Origin: Chalara sp. BL73
Taxonomy: Eukaryota > Ascomycota > Leotiomycetes > Helotiales
Direction: 5' to 3'
Assembly (NCBI GenBank): GCA_918026815.1
Contig: CAKJVC010000123.1
Coordinates: 558,001 to 622,000, forward strand
Length of the DNA stretch: 64,000 nt
Below are positions 1-10,938 of this stretch, piece after piece. The first letter of the stretch is position 1. Each line of letters begins with the position of its first letter. The notes beneath the pieces were generated by a model. It saw nothing but the letters and a program-made list of their open reading frames with translations. It was not told the DNA's origin and searched no databases. The position numbers and the translations under genes are program-made.

Positions 1-1630
1 TTAGGCGGGGGTGTGGCGCGATGTATCGGGATTCTTGATTCTCCAAAAATAGGCGATCGTGGACCTCAGTGTCTGCTACAACATCCAAAGGGTTAGTGTC
101 AACCACCTTTGGACTCAACGGTCCGGCCCCATCGGTAACGACTAATCCCGACTGATTCCATGTCAAAATAATATGTCATAAGATGTGTAGTAATAGTAAG
201 ACGGTCAGCGAATGTAAAAAGTTGCGGGGTGAAAATCCCGAGATTATGTTGTAAGCAAGTAGAGGGATCTAGAGGGATCTAGATATGCATAGCTAGGCAC
301 AATCAAGCGTCCTGCTTGAAAACTCAACAAACATCCGATTACCGAAGCTAAGATTACTGAACTAAAGCTTGATGTATAGACCCATGAGAGTTTAGTAATA
401 AGGTGCTTATAGAGATCCACATAAGACGGCCAGTTAAGGGACCGAAGAAGGGAAAGTTGTAATCACTATTATCATCTCTATAGTTCAGTGGTCACCTCTC
501 AATTTTATGCTCTAACCATACATGCCACTGCTCTGTTCTGCTCCAAGAACAAGTCACATACTATATCGTAAATTGAAAAGGTGGATATTTCAGTAGACAT
601 TTATGTTATCAAAAAGTATAGAATGCCTAGAATCTCAATGATACTTCTCAAACATTGACAAGGGTCACGTCACGGCTTAATATTTTCGGAGGAGAATGGA
701 AGTACGATGGCCCTGCAGTTTGCGATGAGCTAGTAGGGCGGTAAACATTTTCGATGCACATATACCTCTCGGAGTCAATCAGGATGGTAAGGGGGTGGGG
801 GCTAGGCGAACAATCAAGTGCTAATTTCTTACATTGAAGGATGCATCTAAAAGATCTAATACTTCAGATTTAGTCTCTCATTCATTATAATGTGTATCTT
901 GGAGAAAGTGTTTGTCTATCTAGTAAGTTTGAAGTATTAAAGAATGATTGGTGTCTGACATCGGGATCTCAGCCGCTGCCAACCTTCCTTCAACGGGAGG
1001 CATGGAGATCTTAAACTAGCCCATCAAGTAAGAGCCGCAGGGATTAACAGTATGGCGTAGCCCCTCCACACCGCGTGCGTCCAGCCGCACTTTATACATC
1101 TGCAGACTGTGGGAGAGTAATACAACTTAAAGTAAAGAAGTTCCATTTTTTATCACCTGGACTAAAGTTACGCCGGAAATTATTAAGCATTACGCTCGTT
1201 AAACTAAAATATGCATTCTGAATTCGTGAAGAAGCGACATGCTTCCTAAAGTTACCGTGGGTGCATATGTCTTTGAAGTGAAAGAAGGACCAAGTCAGAA
1301 GAGACGAGAGGCTGGTGCAACCCTGAAAGATGCTGCACTCTGCAAGCCACTAACTATCACGAACCAGGATACTACACAATCAGGCACCTCCGATCTTATT
1401 TATCTGGCATAAGCTTGGGCTCTGACGCTCAAAATATTGATGGTTTATGTAGGTATGGTGTGGGAGGGGTAGAAGGGGCATCGTTGTGGCACGGCTCGGG
1501 GAACACCATCATGACACTAGTCGGTCTTACGTTCCGGTATGAGTTTAAGTACTTTAATTAGCCCGTTCCCTCAGATGGTAAAGAGATACCCATCAATGAG
1601 GCTTCGCCTTCTATTTTGTGGTTAGAACAG
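1..1630. other. Intergenic, no gene recognised
   Basis: I see no credible coding region on either strand. The stretch is moderately AT-rich with scattered stops. A direct duplication of an 11-bp motif (agagggatcta) sits near 260-282. The last few hundred bases are presumably the promoter of the following regulator gene; no TCG-N5-CGA site was seen in it. Confidence 0.5.
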
Positions 1631-3498
1631 ATGCGTACTTTGGAGATTGGAAGTATGGCAGAAGTGCATGGCTCTCAGTTTGAAACAAACGCCTGTGACC
1701 AATGGTATGATTAGTTGTTATTAGAACAAGTCCTCTTTTGTCTTACAGGCTGTGGTCTCTTCAGGAATTTTTCAAATAATATTTCTATATACACTTCGCT
1801 GAGAGATCAGGCTACCTCAGTTTGCAGGACAGCTGCTATGCATAAAGGCTTCATATAGTTTTGACTCCATGCGCTGATATATTGAGTAGCTTCAGAACAA
1901 AGGTTACATGCTCAAGGCATACTCCGCAGTGCCAACGGTGCCAGAAGTCATCAACTCCATGCACATATAGTTTTGGAAAGTTCATGGGCAAGCCAAAGAG
2001 AAAACTAAAAAATCGGCAGCTACAGCAAGGAGAATGGAAAACCGACAAAGAAACCACAACTAAAAAGAGCGCAGAATCCTGTTCAGACATTGGGGGTGAG
2101 TGACAAGTCAAGGCTCTGTGGAAATACAATCTGACTGGTCCTTCAGGTTGTCAATACTCTGGTAACACCCAACAGCACCAACGTTCTGAAGTTATTACAG
2201 AGACTAGACTAGGGCTTGATGCTGCTACTAACAACACTCTTTCCACAAGTGACACATCGGTACGACCTGCGCTGATAAGTTCCAATAGCGAAGGGAGCAG
2301 GAAACGGTCCTTGAATCTGTTCGCGTGCGATCAATGCTACCGATTCAAAGTAAAGTGCGTGCGGGACGGCGACTTTTGTCAACGGTGTACGGGGAACAAA
2401 AATATCTGCACATATAGTATAGATAATGTGCGGGAGAAGGAGGACGATATTGATCTTCAGATATCTACAAGTCCTACAAAACGGCGTCGACATTCTCTTG
2501 GCAAAGAACAGACATCCGATAAAAAGATTGCAGAAGAGCAACAGCCAGGCGGTAATGTGTATGAAACAGAATGGATCGGCACTAAAGAGCTTTCCAACAT
2601 TCCTTTTGATGTGAATCGCATAAATGGTAAGTGTTTTAATAAAATCGAGAATAGATATCTTACCGAAAAACTAACAGGCGGTGGCTCAGGTCATATGCTG
2701 TCAAAAGAAATGCCAATGTATTTACATACTAATGGGGATTACGGCCAAGAGGATCAAAATTTTCCAATCCCTTTAGATTCAGATGACAAATCCTATGAAT
2801 TTCTAAATCAACTTGCGATGCTTGGCCAGGAAACCCCCCTCTGGACACCGATCACAGATCACAATCCAAACCTCGAGACTTTACAAGTCAGCCATGAGAC
2901 TTCTGCTCAGGAACCAGAAATTCCGGAAAGCAGCAGTCAAAGACTCAACTTGTCCAACTCCAATAGCGATTCGATGGGGAGTTTATTTGACAAGGAATGT
3001 TACATTTCTTCCGCCCTGTCTACACTTTCGAAGTTGCACGAACTGGGGCGTCCCTCGATAGGAACAAACAAGCCAATGGGGTTGGACTCTCTCCTTTCGC
3101 TAGCCCATTACAGCCTCTTCATTTGTGAACAGGTCGGCGACTCTAAATCGTGTCCTCCATACGCAATAGTCATGCTCTGTATATCAATCTTGCATCAGCT
3201 TTTAAACTGCTTTAACATGCTATCTTCTGGCATCCGCGAAAGCCACAGCTCTATATCTATGAGTATCAAAATTGGGGATGTAGCATTTTATGACATGTCA
3301 TATGCTCCAAGCATTATGCAAGCAATATTGAGTGGTGAGAACAAGAGAGCTAAGCGGGCTTGCGAGAGGCTTATAAATGTCTGCACACGGGATGGTGACT
3401 TTTGTGAGAAGGGGACAGAAGGTGACCCAGGGCTAGCTAGTGAATACAACTGCTTGATAAAGTTGTTAGACATTGTAAAACACAAGTTCACCACCTGA
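1631..3498 (+). CDS. AflR-like transcription factor with two tandem Zn2Cys6 clusters
   Basis: Predicted pathway-specific transcription factor of 526 aa. Proposed exons are 1631-1704, 1890-2095, 2147-2626 and 2678-3498. Introns 2 and 3 have canonical GTGAGT and GTAAGT donors; intron 2 has CTGAC before its CAG. The sequence directly shows two complete clusters with the same spacing C-X2-C-X6-C-X6-C-X2-C-X6-C, at about residues 22-49 (the second cysteine is created by splicing exon 1 to exon 2) and 154-181. The C-terminal half (about 300-520) resembles the AflR regulatory region, with no fungal-TF middle homology domain visible. ATG 1631 is the first in frame after a stop at 1559; ATG 1655 has the better context (A at -3, G at +4) and would remove 8 residues. 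The gene lies directly upstream of a repeat-peptide precursor and is its likely regulator (inference). Intron 3 (51 nt, multiple of three) could be retained. Intron 1 (185 nt) is the least certain junction, but it restores a perfect cluster. Confidence 0.75.
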
Positions 3499-4277
3499 AG
3501 TACTGTATCTAGACACTCTAGAAAAAGATTACAGAAACTCAAGACTGCAATCACGGCCCAAATACTCTCATCTATCTAACAGAACTATACGGCTATCCAA
3601 AGTTAAGGATCCAGCTTCTATTAATGCCACATTAGTTCTTCCACACTACTCAAGGTCGAATTGCGCAGGTTCATGTTACTCTCCCCACCTACAACGGAGC
3701 TATAGGTAAACTTGCACATGATAATCTCGACCAAACCCTCCTATCATCAGGTTATACTCATCGCTAAAAGTGGGATTCTAAATATCATGACCAGGCCTTT
3801 ACTTGAAAAGAGTCATCACAACATAAGTCTCTAGACAACAAGTTTTTTTTTTTGCGAGTGTTTAATTCTGCCAAGTCTCCGGCTAAGCAATGACATTCGG
3901 TGGATGACAGGGAGCTGGTCCGGGGTTAGTAAAAGTCGAACTTAGATGACCAAAATCCAAGATCTGCTGTTGGAGTCACATGTTCTAATGAATCAATATC
4001 GGAGGCCAAGCTAAGTCAATTTTTCCTGTAGCTTACAGTCTAGGACCTCTCACTCTTGAAATTCTCACGACAATGGTAGAAAGCAAAAGGATAGAAGCTA
4101 GCATCCGAGTTTGAGTTACTGTTTTGTACCACCGAAGCTACAATTCACCCTCCGGAGGAACTTTAAGCCATGGTTCCTTTGCTCCCCTCATTACTACTCT
4201 TTAGCTTTCGGTCCCAAGTTGACCCCGAAAACAACTGCCGACAACAAGCCATTTCACCGTACAATATTCTTACAACT
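3499..4277. other. Intergenic, promoter side of the precursor gene
   Basis: No coding region recognised. It contains a T-run at about 3842 and degenerate AT-rich sequence. The right end leads into the TATA and TCG-N5-CGA elements of the downstream precursor gene. Confidence 0.45.
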
Positions 4278-4284
4278 TATATAT
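4278..4284 (+). promoter_or_regulatory. TATA-like box of the repeat-peptide precursor
   Basis: TATATAT lies 114 bp upstream of the precursor ATG and 16 bp upstream of a TCG-N5-CGA site. Position fits a core promoter, but AT-rich surroundings make a chance match possible. Confidence 0.4.
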
Positions 4285-4299
4285 CTAAGACCTTTGACA

Positions 4300-4310
4300 T
4301 CGAGAATCGA
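4300..4310. promoter_or_regulatory. TCG-N5-CGA site (AflR-type) before precursor gene
   Basis: TCGAGAATCGA matches the AflR recognition pattern TCG-N5-CGA exactly and lies 88 bp before the precursor ATG. An AflR-like gene lies less than 1 kb upstream. The same pattern occurs before the PKS and P450 genes in this window. Binding is inferred, not shown. Confidence 0.55.
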
Positions 4311-4397
4311 AAATTGACAATAGAGCATCTACTCCATATCCACTATTGGCACAGAGACCTTCCCAGCTATCAGTCTCCCATCCTATAAGCCTCCAAT

Positions 4398-5075
4398 ATG
4401 AAGTTCGCTTCTGTAGCCACGGTTTTGGCCCTTGTCACCTCTGTCGCCGCTCTTCCGCTGAGTAAGTCCAGATTCGCAATTTGTTCTTCGGATCCTGGTG
4501 TAGAGGATTGTACTGATGATATAAATGCAGATAAGCCAGCGCTTGGTCTAGAGGCCAGAACCATTGACAAACGTGAGCCATACAAGAAGGCGGTTGTCAG
4601 CCCTGATACAATCGTCGACAAGCGTGAGCCATACAAGAAGGCGGTTGTTAGCCCTGATACAATCGTCGACAAGCGTGAGCCATACAAGAAGGCGGTTGTT
4701 AGTCCTGATACAACCGTCGACAAGCGTGAGCCATACAAGAAGGCGGTTGTTAGTCCTGATACAACCGTCGACAAGCGTGAGCCATACAAGAAGGCGGTTG
4801 TTAGTCCTGATACAACCGTCGACAAGCGTGAGCCATATAAGAAAGCGGTTGTCAGCCCTGATACAACCGTCGACAAGCGTGAGCCATATAAGAAAGCGGT
4901 TGTCAGCCCTGATACAACCGTCAACAAGCGTGAGCCATACAAGAAAGCGGTTGTCAGCCCTGATACAATCGTCGACAAGCGTGAGCCATACAAGAAAGCG
5001 GTTGTCAGCCCTGATACAACCGTCGACAAGCGTGAGCCATACAAGAAGGCGGTGGTCAGCCCTGACATCATTTAA
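4398..5075 (+). CDS. Secreted Kex2-processed repeat precursor (candidate dikaritin-type RiPP precursor)
   Basis: The N-terminus (residues 1-20) is a clear signal peptide ending near AAL-P. A likely intron at 4462-4530 (GTAAGT donor, ACTGAT branch, TGCAG acceptor, 69 nt) keeps the frame, giving 202 aa spliced or 225 aa if retained. The mature part is ten near-perfect repeats of 17 residues with consensus DKREPYKKAVVSPDTTV (51 bp each). Each carries a KR Kex2 site, so processing should release about ten peptides beginning EPYKKAVVSPD. Core variants are few: TIV or TTV, one NKR, and a final truncated PDII. This architecture (signal peptide, tandem cores, KR spacers, a Tyr in each core) is that of UstA/AprA/PhomA-type precursors cyclised by UstYa oxidases. 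A UstYa-family gene lies 1.4 kb downstream. A non-modified secreted repeat peptide (KEP-type, repellent-like) is the main alternative. The antisense 233-aa frame is a shadow of the repeats. Confidence 0.85.
   Translation: MKFASVATVLALVTSVAALPLSKSRFAICSSDPGVEDCTDDINADKPALGLEARTIDKREPYKKAVVSPDTIVDKREPYKKAVVSPDTIVDKREPYKKAVVSPDTTVDKREPYKKAVVSPDTTVDKREPYKKAVVSPDTTVDKREPYKKAVVSPDTTVDKREPYKKAVVSPDTTVNKREPYKKAVVSPDTIVDKREPYKKAVVSPDTTVDKREPYKKAVVSPDII
4566..5072 (+). repeat. Ten tandem 51-bp coding repeats
   Basis: Nine full 51-bp units and a final 48-bp unit encode the repeated core peptides. Differences are mostly third-position changes (AAG/AAA, GTT/GTC, ACC/ATC), so the protein repeat is conserved more strictly than the DNA. 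This suggests selection on, or homogenisation of, the core. Confidence 0.95.
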
Positions 5076-6431
5076 ACCGTTGTTTATGGGATGAGAACTT
5101 TATGAGAAGCTAGATTTGAAGGCAGTCACAGGGCCCCATCCCGCTGTCTGATTTGGTGTTCTCTTTTATCGGCTGAGCTTGGATCTGGATTTGGATTCAA
5201 TGTTAAGTTATAGGAATTGAGACTGTATGCGAGTTGAAGCAAATGAAATGAAAGTGCTGTTCTCAGGCAAAATTTCTCTTATTTCTCAACTTTCAAGTGC
5301 ATTCTTGTAGATGCCATGTTGTTCTAATCTCTAATAGCTGCTATTTAACGAACAGCAGATACACACATCTTTCGCCTTGCTTACATGTAAAGCTGTCGTG
5401 CTCTTTGAGCATCAATTGATGACGGCCATTGGTGTTAAGACTATACACTCCACTCAAAAGCGTTATGAAATGTTATGGCAGTTATCATAGTACAGGGAAC
5501 AAAACACTGGAAGGAAGCTAGCCATTATTCAAACAGTGGCAATAAAATCCTTGTAATCTAAATATCTACCTAGCTCTAAGTGCTTTCATATCGTGGCTTA
5601 CTTGTCATAAAATAATTTAAATATGGTTGAATTGAGCCATAGTAAGAGTCACCCATACTTGCGGTTGCGTAAACTCGAAGCTACATAGGCAATGGTATCT
5701 TCACGAGAAAAAGCTCAACAAGAAAAAGGTGTTGCTTCAATGTTCTCTTATAAACCTCTTTAGGTAGACGACTGTTACAGAGTAGCTCGGCTGCTGACTC
5801 AGTAGCTTGGGCTTTCTTATCATAAATGGCTTTCTCTCTCAATCATCTCTACACTTGTTTCATCAACGTGAGCTGCTCTAGCTCCTTGGCATACTCACGT
5901 AAGCCGATTCCTGACACCAAGTTTTGGTGGAAATATATCACGTGATTGGACTTCAGTTGAAATGTCTTCCCAGTATAGCCATTGATTTCGCACTATAAGT
6001 AGCACTTATGGTCATCACTACAACGTTTTGAGCATGTACAGGCATATTTATGAAGATCATAAGACGTGTAGTGGTTAGCATGATGGAACTCGTTTTCTCA
6101 GTACCATCCTTAACACAAATGCGGCAGAAAGTGTCGGAAATAGCCTAGAGTCTGACAGTTTTTGCAGGGGAAAACTCTTAGATTGTTCCGATAGTTGTCG
6201 GTAGGTTAGAAGTCACGGAGGTGAGATGCTGCTTACATCCCGGTTTTTGATGGCTAGCGGCTAGTGTTACACACCAAATTCGGGACTTGGCATATTGAAA
6301 AGCTGGAATCACTCCAATATATATCTGCTACAACCTCTATTGCGGCTTTCTATGTAAAAATTTTCCCTCCCTTTTGGCATTAAATCATTTCCATCCTAAC
6401 CTAAATTCCGAGTTCATTTGAATCATTGGAC
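5076..6431. other. Intergenic between precursor and UstYa gene
   Basis: No gene recognised. A CCG-N8-CGG element (possible Zn2Cys6 half-site pair) occurs at 6188-6201, about 230 bp before the UstYa ATG. No TCG-N5-CGA site was found here. Confidence 0.45.
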
Positions 6432-7442
6432 ATGGCTCCATCCCTCAAACAACACGTGACAAAACTGAAAAGCTGTAATCGATGAAGTCAAGCCCCCAAA
6501 TCTACAACTAACTCACCATCATTACAGGGTTCGGTTCGGATACAGGTCTTCCATACTCAAAATATCTCGACGAAGATACCGAGCCATGCATAGATCAATC
6601 GCTCAACAAGGAGGTGGACGTTGAAAAGCTAGGCGAATCACTCTCCCGTTCCCGTTCATCATTCTGGCGTATATTCACAAAAGTGGCGGCCACAGCATCC
6701 CTATTTCTCCTTGGAACCTTCATATTTTCAAAACTTTTATCCGATAGCGGAAGCGGTCAAATGTCACTCGTTGCAATAGAGAGAAAGGAAGCAAAGTATG
6801 CACACTGTGGGAACAATCCAGAAGAGGCCAAAGCTCAGGGTTGCGTTTGGGATTTAATGAGCTTTTCTTGGGAGCATCCAAGTTGCTTCGACCAGGAAGA
6901 ATCGGATAGGTGGATCAAAAGGTTTGGTCCATGGTAAGTTATTCTTCTAGGCAACCCAAAGCAGTCATCTTCTTTAAGATCTACATTCCGAAAAGACATC
7001 TCAAATAAGAGCAAATATCTTTGGCGGAAATTTTATCGATTCTGAAAATCTATGCAAGTCTTCAACTAATCCGGTGCTTCACGCCAGGGAGTGGTATGAC
7101 GAACTACCTGGCACAAACTCAACAGAACTCCGACCCCTGACTTCCGAAGAATTGCCCTACACCCCGATCGCCTTCACAACACAAGGCTATCATGTTCAGC
7201 ACTGCCTTTATATTATGAAAATGATACACCAAGCCGGAATGAAACGGATCCCCTTGGTTGATGAAGGAGTTGGTTTAGGACACACGGAGCATTGCATCGA
7301 ACTGATGACAAATGAAAACCTCGTTCCTATGAAACTTGTTAATACTAGGCTGGAGCTCCTGTTTCTCAGGTGTGTTGAATTACCTGGGTATGATATAAGG
7401 AGGAAGAAAGAGGAGGAGCTGAAAGCGTTAAGTCCAAATTAG
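6432..7442 (+). CDS. UstYa/DUF3328-family oxidase, candidate RiPP cyclase
   Basis: Proposed exons are 6432-6474, 6528-6933 and 7088-7442, giving 267 aa. Seen directly: one hydrophobic membrane segment after a basic stretch (FWRIFTKVAATASLFLLGTF region), then a Cys-containing block (CGNNPEEAKAQGCVWDLMSF) typical of one UstYa subgroup. The two diagnostic HxxHC motifs are HVQHC (about 185-189) and HTEHC (about 215-219). UstYa proteins are membrane-anchored oxidases that form oxidative macrocycles, often at Tyr, on Kex2-released peptides in the secretory pathway. Exon 2 to 3 splicing (GTAAGT; CTAAT branch; CAG) creates the WEWYDELPG junction expected for the family. The first intron has a weak donor (GTAATC), so the first 14 residues are less sure. 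Proximity to the precursor supports a biosynthetic pair; the substrate is inferred. Confidence 0.82.
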
Positions 7443-8540
7443 TTTAGAAATGTAATACCATTTTAACAATTACTCAATTCCGTGCTTTAGAGCTAAATTA
7501 ATTGGGCCGCTCCAGACGGACTGACAGGGATTTGGTGAATTGATGGTTGAAGGCATTGCCCCGGATTTAAAGCATGGAATCCTGCATCGCTACTGCAGGT
7601 CATGTCCATGAAATGTTACCCTAGCTTCGACTTAAGCTTTTATTATGAATGCTACTCCAATCAATATGAAAGTTCAATGATTAGCCGTTTATAATGCGAA
7701 GACAATAACATGCCTCACCTGGATGCAACGTACAAATCCGACTGAAACCCTAAGTCTGATTTTTCGTGAAGAGCCTCTCTATGATTGAGTTTATCTAGCC
7801 CGCGATACTTTCTGATCTAATGAAAGCATCTTTCGCAATCACCACATATATCTCTATCGCAGCAAAGCACTATCCCGAGATTTTTAAGCTGGGAAGAGAT
7901 CATAGCATTAAGCTCGAGGTTGCGGATAAGTTACAATTATCTCCACAGATACTGATGTCTCTTTAATATACATGGGACCAAAAGATGCATTTAATCTGCC
8001 TCAGAGATCAGTAACTCAGTCCACATCAGCTCTTTTGGCATGCCTGAATGAGGAAAAATATCGGAATAACTTCACCGCTGAAGGGACAACCTTGAAATGA
8101 CTAAGCTTGAATCACGGCGAAGCTGTAACGACTTCAAGGGTTTGCTATAAGAAAACTGAAACATAAGCGCATAGAAGGATAACGATCAGCAGGAGCTCAA
8201 TCTACAGATGACTCCACTTGACATCATATACAGAAGTGTATTCTTCTTGCAGGATTTTTCTCAATGGTCATCTGGATGAAGAGCAATGCGTCCGAAATAA
8301 TACATTATGCTGCCTGTCAAGTAGTTAAAAACTATGAAGGGATGTCAAGTTGTTGATCTAAGTCACCGTGATCCGACCTTCCATCTTGGGGAGTGACAGC
8401 ACAGAAAGTGGTTAAGTTACACGGCCTGGAATCCTGCAAGTCTCCGAAGAAACTGGCTTCGAATATCCACGAACCATGACTCCCATAAGCTTCCAATACA
8501 AATCATTTATCGAGCAGCAACAGTCCTTCTAGCATGTGGC
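7443..8540. other. Intergenic, no gene recognised
   Basis: Stops are frequent in all frames and I recognise no conserved protein. No tyrosinase, methyltransferase or peptidase of a larger RiPP cluster is visible here. Confidence 0.45.
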
Positions 8541-8548
8541 TATAAAGG
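8541..8548 (+). promoter_or_regulatory. TATA box of second repeat precursor
   Basis: CTATAAAG is followed, about 120 bp downstream, by an A-rich leader ending in CAAAATGG at 8661-8668. This looks like a normal core promoter and start context for the degenerate repeat precursor beginning near 9062, although the intervening 400 bp do not join cleanly. Confidence 0.4.
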
Positions 8549-9061
8549 CAGCAGCAATCCAGCGCTTGTAGTCGAATTCTGACATTGTACATCACAGTAC
8601 ATCACACCATTTCAGAAATATCCTATATTGAGTTCATTACAATAGATAATTCATCATCAAGCAAAATGGTTAGCGTTAAGAGCAGTGAACGAGTTAGTAT
8701 CGTAGTATTTAGTAATATCGAGTCTTAAGACATATGAGATCAACTTTCTGATACTACGCTAGTATTAGTATGAGATCCTCGTAAAGCGCTAGTACTAGTA
8801 TGGAAATTGAATCTTATATTATATTGGCAATAATACTAAATACTGTGCTATGGCCACTTTGTGGCTTTAGTACAAAGGTTAGAAATGAATTTTACGAATA
8901 ACCGAATTTAGAGAGCTACTATTGTATTGCTAATTTTGGAATAGCGTCATTTAGAGTTGGTGTTGCAGTATATCGAGGTATAGTATGATATAATATGAGA
9001 TTGCAAATTTTGCTGTAATACGTATACAACTTTCAAATCTCATATTGCGTGGTATGTAGCA

Positions 9062-9548
9062 TTGATTTTTAGGGGTCGATATATCACAAAAATACTGGCT
9101 CACTGGTTAGGAGCCTTCCTCCCTTTGGTTCCTTTCTTCCTCTCCACACTTGCTGCACCTGGTACGAGTCGAATTCACCTTCAGCGTTGGCTCACACTAA
9201 CCTCAAAGTATAACAGCAAAAAGAGACAAGGTCTCTCATTTAGAGATTTCCGCTGAGGATGCAGGCAATGGATTGTATGGATGGCGCCGAGACATAGCTT
9301 CGAAGTTGGAGATACCATAAGAAGATGAGGGCAACAGGCTTTATGGATGGCGAAGGGCCACAACCGAGGAAGTTTCGGAGGATGACGGAAATGGAATTTG
9401 TGGATGGCGCCGAGCTGCTCCTGATGAATCCGCTGAAGACGCGGGCAATGGGATTTACGGATGGAGTAGAGCGCCAGCGGGGAGCTTGTCAGAAGATGAA
9501 GGCAATGGGTTGTATGGATGGTGTCGTGCTGCTGAGAACAAGGAGTAA
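9062..9548 (+). pseudogene. Second Kex2-type repeat precursor, interrupted by a stop
   Basis: A hydrophobic signal-like segment (9095-9155, ...FFLSTLAAP) joins through a plausible intron (9162-9216; GTACGA donor, CTAAC branch, AACAG acceptor) to a second exon opening with a KR site. Five repeat units follow, starting at 9255, 9321, 9378, 9435 and 9492, with consensus ED-x-GNG[LI]YGW-RR. Units 2-5 are spaced exactly 57 bp. An in-frame TAA at 9318-9320 after unit 1 truncates the protein; the frame then stays open to the TAA at 9546. No ATG is in frame with the signal segment; ATG 8665 behind the TATA box could belong to an upstream exon or to sequence since disrupted. The core GNGLYGW is unrelated to the EPYKKAVV core of the first precursor. 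This is either a recently broken precursor or one that now releases a single core. Confidence 0.55.
9255..9548 (+). repeat. Five coding repeats of about 57 bp
   Basis: Repeat starts are 66, 57, 57 and 57 bp apart and encode ED-x-GNGLYGWRR-like units. Variants replace Tyr by Cys in unit 3 and the first Arg of the RR pair by Ser or Cys in units 4 and 5. Confidence 0.75.
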
Positions 9549-10938
9549 AAATGGAGAAACGAAACTAGTACTGAAGGAAAGTCTCGTAGTGTCTTTCGTT
9601 TTTATTTTGTTGTGGGCAGGAGAGGATGGCGCAGTGAACATCAGCAACTTTGCAGCTATGTTTACCTTGAACACGGCGATCTCAACGATTTTGATGAATT
9701 AAATTATAGTTACATTATTCATTCTTTACTTCTTACACATCATTCTGCCACCGAGTCCATTACCGGTAGGGATATTGATCTGTGGGACTCATGGATCGCA
9801 AGGAAATGGGAAGGTAAATGGAACTATAACCCAAAGGTAGGTATGAAATATTAGGCTCGACGTAGTGCGACTAAAAAGAAAATTCTGCTTATTTACTCAA
9901 ATATAAATCTATAACACAGTAGCCTAAGCAGCCAGGAAAGATGCAATAATCATGGCGTTTTAATCCCGGTATTCCATTAATTCTAGTTTTTTTTAAATGA
10001 ACAATATAAAAAGCAGCTGCGAACAAACATTTATCCTACAGATGATATGCATGCGCCTTACTTTTGCTCCCATTTAAGATTGTCTATATCTTCTCCGCAG
10101 GCAACGTGGATCTGGCATCCTTTTATGTCTTACCTCGACAGGATCACTTCATACATGTGGGAGAAGGCTAACGTCGTAATTGCGCGATGCTCTTCCGACA
10201 CGGTATCGTCTTTCACAAAATTGGCAAGATCGCCTCATTGAAACGAATATTTATCCTTGGTAAGGACTTGTAGGCAGCAGTGGTCATCGAGAACAATGCG
10301 GCTTGCGAAATTGCAGGCAATGCACGCACTCCTATATCTCCTTTCGCAACTGTACTGTACTGTCCTTCTGGTCCATTTCCACTTCGGATCTATTTGATCG
10401 AGCATATGTAGGATAGGAGCATGACAGGCGACTGTTTTCCGGAGTTAGCCGAGATTTCTGTCATTATTCAACAGAAGAACGCAAAGAAACGATTCCTTAC
10501 AAATGTTGGATTCGAAGTGGATCCTCATAGTTGGCGTAGCTCACCTATCAATGGTTACAGCATACCCTTCTCAATATCTCCTCCGCTGGCCGAAAATAGT
10601 GCGAGCCATCCATTTGTGTCAGCCCTAGGAGCCATTACAGCTAACTCGCCTACCCATACTTGCTAGTGATGTTGATACCGTGGACTCAACTTTAGCTGGA
10701 AGTATAACAGCGAGACTAGGTCATCGAGCTTCCACTTATACATTTCTTAAAATGACGGGTTTGGCTAATAAAATGACTCAAGCACTTCTAGTCCCAAAGC
10801 TGCGTGAAAGGTCCCCCATACTCCCGCGCCAAACCGGTTAGCCCACAGGATTTGGCTGTATGGAGTGGCATGTGGGGCAACTTCGACTACGACTACTGCA
10901 ATTTACAACATGTATAATTCCAATCAACTTTGTCGTCT
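9549..10938. other. Intergenic, no gene recognised
   Basis: Short open frames exist (for example 9612-9854 and 10421-10666), but none has an ATG-led, family-like sequence I can name. Possibly the remains of decayed genes. Confidence 0.4.

Noticed and set aside
4370..5071. 233-codon minus-strand frame made of repeated SGLTTAFLYGSRLST units
   Set aside because: It is the exact antisense of the 51-bp repeats of the precursor gene; the plus strand has a signal peptide, splice signals and KR sites, the minus strand none.
4566..5072. CRISPR-like array of regular repeats
   Set aside because: Repeats are contiguous coding units without unique spacers, in a eukaryotic gene.
6188..6201. CCG-N8-CGG as the binding site of the double-cluster regulator before the UstYa gene
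   Set aside because: CCG/CGG pairs are frequent and do not match the TCG-N5-CGA pattern seen before the other genes; noted only as a possible site.
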